Origin: an uncultured Prevotella sp.
GTDB lineage: Bacteria > Bacteroidota > Bacteroidia > Bacteroidales > Bacteroidaceae
Length of the DNA stretch: 64,000 nucleotides
Assembly (NCBI GenBank): GCA_946415755.1
Contig: CAMKTS010000005.1
Span: 1 to 64,000, forward strand
Reading direction: 5' to 3'
Shown here: piece after piece, positions 58,575 to 64,000 of the stretch
Layout of the letters: each line of letters begins with the position of its first letter
Numbering within the stretch: the stretch's first letter is position 1
The notes under the pieces: model-generated
The model's input: only the letters and a program-made list of their open reading frames with translations
What the model was told of the DNA's origin: nothing
The model's database searches: none
Translations under genes and position numbers: made by a program

Positions 58575-60143
58575 ATGAAAAGACTTCAGGCATTCTTGTT
58601 GATGGTTTGCGCCATCATGCTGGCAGCAGACGTGCAGGGGCAGCCGCTCCTGAAGACCCATGTGGAAACTGGCGACGTAGAGGGCATCCTCGACGGACAG
58701 CTGGCCGTGTATAAAGCCATTCCCTATGCAGCACCGCCCGTGGGAGAGTTGCGTTGGCGGGAGCCGCAGCCTGCAAAAGCATGGGAGGGCGTGCTCAAGG
58801 CCGACGACTTCGGTCCGATGCCGCCGCAGCCTACGCGGCCGGGACGTACCGCCGATATGATGAGCGAAGACTGTCTCTATCTGGGTATCGCCACACCCGC
58901 CAAGAGTATCGCCGATTGTCTGCCTGTCATGGTATGGATTCATGGCGGCGGCTTCCAGACGGAGTGGTATGGCGGCGACCTCTGGACCTGTCTGGCCTCT
59001 CGTGGTGTCGTCATCGTCAGCGTGGAGTATCGCACGGGAGCCCTCGGATTCATGGCCCATCCCGAACTGACAAAGGAGTCGGCAGGCGGGCATTCCGGCA
59101 ATTATGGCATTCTTGACCAGATTTTCGCCCTCAAGTGGGTGCAGCGTAACATCGCCCAGTTCGGCGGCGACCCCTCGAATGTCACCATCTTCGGTGAGAG
59201 TGCAGGAGCCATCAGCTGTAGCATCCTCTGTGCTTCGCCTCTGGCCAAAGGACTCTTCCACCGTTGTATCAGTCAGAGCGGAGGCTCGTTTGCTCCTTGG
59301 AGAGACCAGCCGCGCACGTTGGGCATGGATGCCTCGCAGAAGGGTGCCGAGATGCAGGGCATTGCCTTCCAGCAGCATCTGAAGAAAAAGAATATCAAGC
59401 AGCTGCGCAAGATGGGTGCAATGGAGCTTTGCGACGGTGATGTGGGCTTTGCCGGCTTCTGGCCTTGTGTCGACGGTTATGTCATCAAGGACGACCAATA
59501 CCGTCTCTACGAGCGTGGCGAATATAACGATGTGCCCGTCATCGCGATGACCAACAGCGATGAGGGCGCGCTCTTCGCACCAGCCAATATCCAGCCCGAG
59601 GAATATCGGAAAATGGTGGACGGCATCTTTGGTTCCTTTGCCGATGAGGCCCTGAAGGTGTATCCCGGCAGCACAGCCGACGAGGCGTGGCACGGCTTTG
59701 GCGATGCTTTCCGCGACATGGGTTTCGCCTGGCCGTCGTTTGCCTGGGTCAGTCTGCAGGCCAAGACGGGCAAGAGTGGTGCCTACGCAGCCTATCTCGC
59801 CCAACCCTCTACCGTCAGCTTCTCACAGGATCCGCGCCGTCGGGGTGTCGCTCATGCCGATGATGTGATGTATCTGAACAGCACCTTCCTCGGTCAGTCC
59901 GAAAAGTATCCTCACGAGGCGGCTGTTGCCGAGATGATACAGCAATATTGGGTGAACTTTGCCCGGACAGGCAACCCCAACGGCAAGGGGCTGCCCTACT
60001 GGCCTACCTTCGACGATGCGAGGCCCACCACGATGCAGTTCTCTAACGGTGCCTCTCTTGTCATGCGCCCCCATCGCGAGCAGCTGGATTTCGTAGATCG
60101 CTTCTACAGAGCCAAGCGCGAAGAAACGGAGCGTGAGCATTAG
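58575..60143 (+). CDS. Type-B carboxylesterase
   Basis: 522 residues with a signal peptide (MKRLQAFLLMVCAIMLAADVQG). The alpha/beta-hydrolase core has the oxyanion HGGGF motif near 124-128, SEDCLYLGI near 95-103, and the nucleophile GESAGA near 210-215, with acidic and His partners further on (SDEGALF; a late His in GVAHADDVMYL). It is of the cholinesterase/PnbA family and would hydrolyse esters in the periplasm or outside. The substrate is unknown, and feruloyl or acyl groups on plant glycans are possible. It is monocistronic, with a terminator after it. Confidence 0.93.
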   Translation: MKRLQAFLLMVCAIMLAADVQGQPLLKTHVETGDVEGILDGQLAVYKAIPYAAPPVGELRWREPQPAKAWEGVLKADDFGPMPPQPTRPGRTADMMSEDCLYLGIATPAKSIADCLPVMVWIHGGGFQTEWYGGDLWTCLASRGVVIVSVEYRTGALGFMAHPELTKESAGGHSGNYGILDQIFALKWVQRNIAQFGGDPSNVTIFGESAGAISCSILCASPLAKGLFHRCISQSGGSFAPWRDQPRTLGMDASQKGAEMQGIAFQQHLKKKNIKQLRKMGAMELCDGDVGFAGFWPCVDGYVIKDDQYRLYERGEYNDVPVIAMTNSDEGALFAPANIQPEEYRKMVDGIFGSFADEALKVYPGSTADEAWHGFGDAFRDMGFAWPSFAWVSLQAKTGKSGAYAAYLAQPSTVSFSQDPRRRGVAHADDVMYLNSTFLGQSEKYPHEAAVAEMIQQYWVNFARTGNPNGKGLPYWPTFDDARPTTMQFSNGASLVMRPHREQLDFVDRFYRAKREETEREH

Positions 60144-60190
60144 ATTTTTCTATCCGTGTCTTCACGGCTTAACTTAAGACTTGGAATGAA

Positions 60191-60233
60191 TACGTGGAGG
60201 CCACACATTGCGTGACCTCCACGTATTTCTTTG
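60191..60233. terminator. Bidirectional terminator
   Basis: TACGTGGAGG (60191-60200) pairs with CCTCCACGTA (60216-60225), followed by TTTCTTT. It lies between the esterase and the convergent small-peptide relic. Confidence 0.8.
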
Positions 60234-60256
60234 GTTGTTCGAAGGATTACTTCGAC

Positions 60257-60479
60257 TTAGTTGTCGTCATCGTCTAAGCCATTAGTCCAAACAAAGCCAT
60301 CGTCATTAGTGAGACTGCGGGCACCAGCGTCTGGGCTCATGGAGCTGCCGGAGTTATCCGAGATCGTAGGGAAATTCAGGATTGGTACTTCCATACGGAT
60401 TGGGACTGGCGCAAAGTATCTGCGACGGCTTGATGTCGTAAACCTGCGACTCGGGCTTGATATATTGTTTCTTTTTCAT
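60257..60479 (-). pseudogene. Frameshifted small acidic-tail peptide gene
   Basis: ATG 60479 opens MKKKQYIKPESQVYDIKPSQILCAS... and stops at codon 42 (60354-60356). A shift of reading frame near 60360 restores a coherent tail (ISDNSGSSMSPDAG...TNGLDDDDN) ending at 60257. The combined product looks like the 70-80-residue Bacteroidota peptides with a KPxxxxxxxxxxILxxS start and an acidic tail found beside secreted adhesins. Either a real frameshift, a sequencing error or programmed shifting could explain it. It lies 14 bp after the adhesin gene ending at 60493. No ORF-track entry covers it. Confidence 0.5.
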
Positions 60480-60492
60480 ATTTTTCTTTTTA

Positions 60493-61905
60493 TTATGGTT
60501 GCACGGTGTAGGTCTGCTGGCTGTTGGCCTTCACGGTGACGGCCTCGCCGCCAAGGTCGAAGGTCATCTGCGTGGCAGTGGGCATGAAGAGGTAGGGCGT
60601 GTGCGCCTGCAGCGAGCCACTGACGCGGTTCACCTCCTGCATCACCACTTCCCACTCTGCACCGCTCTTATCCACGCCGATGAAGCTGTAGAATGTGCCG
60701 CCACTGACTTTCGACACAGCAATATCGAAGGGCAGCATAATGGTAGCCGCCTTGCCCACGGTGAAGGTGCGCTCCATGGTGATGCTGTTCACGTCGATGT
60801 CGGCCGGGATGCTGATGTCGTCAGTCGCCGTGCCGTCGCTCTCGCCGATGGTGAGGCTGGCGTCGGTGGCCGAGGTGGTGGTCACGGCGAGACATCCGTA
60901 GTTGACGGTGGCGGCATTGATGGTGGCTGTGCCTGCCAGGGTGGAGGCGATGTCAGTGTGGTTCTGATCAGCGTCGACACGGTAATAGACGTCGTAGGAG
61001 CCTGTGGCGGTGGCGGTGGGCACGTCAGCGCTCCACGTCGTGCCGCCGTCGATGGAGTACATCAGCGTGCCGCCCGTACAGGTAGCCCCACTGCAGAGGG
61101 GCTGTGCCGTGCCGTTATAGTCAACAGTGGCCGGTGTCGGCGCAGTCACGGTGGCTGCCACCTTATTGATGGTGAAATCTACGGTCTTAGTGCCGGTGTA
61201 GTCGCCCTGTCCCGTCAGCGTCACGGTGGCGGTACCGGCATTGGTGTTGTTCTGGTAACTGACGGTGTAGTCGCTACTCGACAGAGAGATAGCAGGCGTC
61301 GTGCCGTTGTTGAGCGTCACACTGCTGATGGCAGGCGTGATGGCACTGCCCGTATAGTCGTAACTGTCGGCGATGCCGCTGACGGTGGCATTGGCTATGT
61401 CGAGCACGGGCTTCGTATCGCTCAGCGTCACGTCAATCTTATAGACATTCCAAAACTTATCGATCTGCACGGAACATGACTTCGTATTGTTGTCGGCATC
61501 CTGCTCCCAATTGTAATCAGTCCATGTCCAATATACCTTGACATGGCTGATGTACTTGCTGGCGCTGAACGACAGAGTGAAGGGGAAATTTTGGTTGAGC
61601 TGGTATCTGTACCCGTCAGCGAATGCTTTATGGCTGTTGGACATCTCGACCACAGCGCCATAAGCCGAGGGGCTATAGTCTATCGTCACTGTCATGCCGC
61701 CCACCGTGGTGGTTGCAGTGGTGAACGTGTCTGTGTTGTCGGCGTTCAACTTGTAGTTGGTGCCGCTATAGACAAGATAGGAATTATAATAATAGTTTTC
61801 GTAGGCCCTAAGGAACGTAAACGTGACGGTCTCGTCGGCCCATGCCGTGATGTTGCCCACGAGCATGAGGGCAAGGATGATGAACTGTTTGATATTGTGT
61901 CTCAT
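60493..61905 (-). CDS. Secreted MBG-like repeat protein, C-terminus apparently short
   Basis: 470 residues with a signal peptide (MRHNIKQFIILALMLVGNITAWA). An N-terminal beta-sandwich (about 25-160) resembles those of Bacteroidota surface proteins. One or two MBG/YDG-like repeats follow (about 170-320: YDYTGSAITPAISSVTLNNGTT, KVAATVTAPTPATVDYNGTAQPL). The closing domain (about 330-470) holds ERTFTVGKAATIMLPFDIAVSKV. It ends at QQTYTVQP without the further tail (EPGWTFVGTYK...KGLYINKGKKVVIK) that closes the upstream gene, so it may be truncated. Probably surface or extracellular. 18 bp after the previous gene. Confidence 0.8.
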   Translation of the reverse strand: MRHNIKQFIILALMLVGNITAWADETVTFTFLRAYENYYYNSYLVYSGTNYKLNADNTDTFTTATTTVGGMTVTIDYSPSAYGAVVEMSNSHKAFADGYRYQLNQNFPFTLSFSASKYISHVKVYWTWTDYNWEQDADNNTKSCSVQIDKFWNVYKIDVTLSDTKPVLDIANATVSGIADSYDYTGSAITPAISSVTLNNGTTPAISLSSSDYTVSYQNNTNAGTATVTLTGQGDYTGTKTVDFTINKVAATVTAPTPATVDYNGTAQPLCSGATCTGGTLMYSIDGGTTWSADVPTATATGSYDVYYRVDADQNHTDIASTLAGTATINAATVNYGCLAVTTTSATDASLTIGESDGTATDDISIPADIDVNSITMERTFTVGKAATIMLPFDIAVSKVSGGTFYSFIGVDKSGAEWEVVMQEVNRVSGSLQAHTPYLFMPTATQMTFDLGGEAVTVKANSQQTYTVQP

Positions 61906-61923
61906 TGTTGTGTCCTCCTTCCT

Positions 61924-64000
61924 TTACTTAATAACGACTTTCTTACCTTTATTAATATACAATCCCTTCTGCGTCGGCTCGCCCTGTAGCTTCCGTCCAT
62001 CGAGGGTATACCAAACCCCATCCAAACCTTCGCGAGGGAAGGCTTCTGTACCCTCCCCATCGGGGGAGATGGAGAGGGGTATGATACCAGTAGTTACTCC
62101 GTCCGTTCCTATCAGCCTAACCTTCAGCGTTGTCGGAGCGTTTTCGCCCGCACGTCGTGCAGGAGCAGCCTTCGGTGTGCCGCCGGGAGCCACGAGGTAT
62201 GCCCTCATGGGTTTTACGCGGACGTAGCCGCCCACCTGTACGAAGGTGCCCAGTTCGGTGCCAGTGCCTTCCGTGCCCACGAAACCATAGTATTTGGTGT
62301 CAGCAGCTGTGAAGTTCTGCGTCTTGTAGGTGCCTACGAATGTCCAGCCCGGCTCAATGATGCCCGCGAATGCCACCACATTGACGGCAGAGGCGGGCAT
62401 GGTGAACGTATAGCTGCCGTTACCAAGGTCGGTCAGGGCTACGGTATGGCTGTTGGCATCGGTCACGGTGATGCTACCCGTCAGCGTGTAGCCGCTCTTA
62501 ATGGTCAGCGTCACCGTCTGGCCCATGGTGGCAGTGGTGGCAGCACTGCCGCCCACGGTAACCTCGAAGCTTGCAGGTGCAGTGATGGTAAACGGTGTCA
62601 GAGTCCACTTGGCGTAGAGCGTCAGAGCAGTGATCACTGGCGTTGAGAAGTCGTAGGCCGTGCCGTCGGTGCAATCGCTGACGGTAAACCATCCGCCGAA
62701 GGTATAGCCCGTACGGGTGGGAGCTGTCGGCTCGGTGGCTGTGCTGTTGTTCTCAATATATTGAGTCGATACCCAGCTGCCACCCTGCGAGTTGAAGACG
62801 ACGGTCCATTTACCGCCTGATCCTGGTATCAGCTTCTGGCCATTCATGTTATTCTGGGAAGCTATGACCTCGTGATTGCTGTCGAGCACGAAATCTTTGG
62901 TGAATGTCACTGTGCCGTTGTAACTGCTGGCCTGAATGAAGTCTGTCGTGGCGTTCTTCCATCCGAGACTGATGGTAGAGGCGGAATTATCATGTCCTGA
63001 ACCGATGCCGTAGCAGCCTTCTCCGCTTGAGAATGCTGTGGCAGTCATCTGACCACCGTTGATGATGACCGTTCCTGCACCATTATTGCCACCGCCTATC
63101 GCAGCAGCATTCATTCCGCCCGTGGCATTCACCACGCCGCCATTGATAGTGACGGTGCCGCCACTCCTCCAAATTGTTCCACCGATGCCAGCTGCATATT
63201 TTCCACCTTGAGCTGTAATCATGCCACCGTTGATGGTAATGGTGCCGCAGTCGTTGTGATATGTTGTATAGTTGGCGTAGGTGGTATTTGCGCCGATGCC
63301 AGCACATTCCATAGGGGTGTTCGTTGCTTGAAGCGCACCTGTTCCTGCCGTCTGACCATAGATATTGAGCGTATTCCCGCCGTTGACGACGATTCTGCTA
63401 TTCATCGTCGTGCCGTCGGCAAGTATCAGGTGTGCCGTACCGCTGACGGCGGGTGGCGTACTGAAGGAGACGTTGTCAGCTACGAGATACCAACCAGTCA
63501 GTGTTCCAGGCAGGTCATCGCGAGTGGTGAGGAGCGTGAGATCGTCCAGCGTCTTTGTCCGCGTCACACCATTTTCGTCAACATATTCCAGCGTACCGAC
63601 GAGGAAGTGGTATGTCTTGGTAAAGCTGTAGCTGCCCTTGCCTGTGACAGTGACCGAATAGACGCCCTTGTCCCTGACAACAGTGGGACTGAAGGTCAGG
63701 TCGTAGTCAGTACCGCTGGTCAGCGTCTTGTTCTGGTCGGCATCCCTGACGGTCGGATTAACGTTAATCACACTGCCTGTGTATGCGTATAATTTTTCCA
63801 CGCTGACACGGATAGGGTCGGCCTTCATTCTGACGTTGAGCGTAAGGGCTCCACAAATTCCATTGTGAGAGCATGTAATCGTCAGGCTGCTGCCCGACGT
63901 AGTCGTCTCATTGATGGTTGTGTTATTATTTCCACTGTACTTGGTGGTTGCGCCTTCTTTAATTGAGTATGAACAGTCCAAACTGGAAGCGGAGCCGTTA
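61924..64000 (-). CDS. Large secreted adhesin-like protein, 5' end beyond the window
   Basis: At least 690 residues. The reading frame stays open to the window edge (NGSASSLDCSYS...), so the TTG start at 63981 in the track is not real. From the visible N-terminus the features are an MBG-like repeat, a hydrophobic-strand region, and a stretch of right-handed beta-helix-like repeats (GTITINGGMITAQGGKYAAGIGG, GTVTINGGVVNATGG, GTVIINGGQMTA). An InlB/Listeria-Bacteroides repeat (GYTFGGWFTVSD...LTLYAKWT) follows, then an Ig-like segment and a C-terminal domain ending LYINKGKKVVIK. The tail (WYTLDGRKLQGEPTQKGLYINKGKKVVIK) is a Por-type sorting-like end seen in Prevotella. A palindromic insertion codes for part of it (62024-62078). 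Confidence 0.85.
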   Translation of the reverse strand, partial: NGSASSLDCSYSIKEGATTKYSGNNNTTINETTTSGSSLTITCSHNGICGALTLNVRMKADPIRVSVEKLYAYTGSVINVNPTVRDADQNKTLTSGTDYDLTFSPTVVRDKGVYSVTVTGKGSYSFTKTYHFLVGTLEYVDENGVTRTKTLDDLTLLTTRDDLPGTLTGWYLVADNVSFSTPPAVSGTAHLILADGTTMNSRIVVNGGNTLNIYGQTAGTGALQATNTPMECAGIGANTTYANYTTYHNDCGTITINGGMITAQGGKYAAGIGGTIWRSGGTVTINGGVVNATGGMNAAAIGGGNNGAGTVIINGGQMTATAFSSGEGCYGIGSGHDNSASTISLGWKNATTDFIQASSYNGTVTFTKDFVLDSNHEVIASQNNMNGQKLIPGSGGKWTVVFNSQGGSWVSTQYIENNSTATEPTAPTRTGYTFGGWFTVSDCTDGTAYDFSTPVITALTLYAKWTLTPFTITAPASFEVTVGGSAATTATMGQTVTLTIKSGYTLTGSITVTDANSHTVALTDLGNGSYTFTMPASAVNVVAFAGIIEPGWTFVGTYKTQNFTAADTKYYGFVGTEGTGTELGTFVQVGGYVRVKPMRAYLVAPGGTPKAAPARRAGENAPTTLKVRLIGTDGVTTGIIPLSISPDGEGTEAFPREGLDGVWYTLDGRKLQGEPTQKGLYINKGKKVVIK
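62024..62078. repeat. Palindromic insertion in the adhesin gene
   Basis: CCTTCGCGAGGGAAGG and CTCCCCATCGGGGGAG are adjacent small palindromes within the coding sequence. They encode ISPDGEGTEAFPREGLDG between the conserved end of the beta domain and the WYTLDGRKL tail. Confidence 0.5.

Noticed and set aside
58536-59804. 422-aa minus-strand ORF opposite the carboxylesterase
   Set aside because: Shadow frame. The HGGGF and GESAG motifs on the plus strand fix the coding strand.
60457-61479. 340-aa plus-strand ORF in the adhesin region
   Set aside because: Gly/Val/His-rich shadow of the Thr-rich minus-strand adhesin.

Overview
The window looks like chromosomal DNA of a gut or rumen Bacteroidales bacterium, most likely Prevotellaceae (Prevotella/Segatella type). 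The reasons are Bacteroidota promoter boxes (TTTG, about 19-20 nt spacer, TAnnTTTG), BspA-like leucine-rich-repeat surface proteins, dockerin-like C-terminal modules, a TonB-receptor operon, single-chain glycyl-tRNA synthetase, a Bacteroidota-type ParC, and a mannan locus in the order known from Bacteroides. No taxonomic search was possible, so the genus is inference.

0-4 kb: a hypothetical membrane protein, an ATPase_2/DUF234 ATPase whose promoter is preceded by two copies of an imperfect palindrome, and an N-terminally damaged LRR gene. 4-13.6 kb (minus strand): one long operon. It starts with a PARIS-like pair (AAA ATPase plus DUF4435 TOPRIM-like protein) and runs without a gap into TonB receptor, DUF4876 lipoprotein, DUF6850 barrel, a dockerin-tagged secreted protein and a heavy-metal-associated (HMA) protein. 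13.6-18.2 kb: an accessory zone with HigBA, a degenerate insertion-sequence relic, iteron-like hairpins, 21-bp repeats, a small secreted protein and a Y1 (HUH) transposase with a DprA-like C-terminal domain.

18-39 kb is mostly housekeeping: two tandem LRR-dockerin surface proteins; a DMT transporter, FKBP isomerase and GlyRS; tRNA-Val(CAC); parC, DUF3316 and an S41 protease; glnS, a TPR protein and DedA; and the GDP-L-fucose pathway (manC-gmd-fcl). 39-46 kb is a beta-mannan utilisation cluster: epimerase, GPH symporter, GH130 phosphorylase, GH26 mannanase and CE7 esterase.

46-56 kb holds the most unusual content: three copies of a two-gene unit. Each unit is a DUF6057 membrane protein followed, with a 4-bp overlap in two of the three, by a PD40 beta-propeller lipoprotein carrying a CxxCH haem-c motif. 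One copy is on the plus strand. Two are on the minus strand in one operon with a DUF4369 lipoprotein. 56-64 kb has alanine dehydrogenase, threonine aldolase, a type-B carboxylesterase, a frameshifted small peptide gene and two large secreted adhesin-like proteins, the last cut by the window edge.
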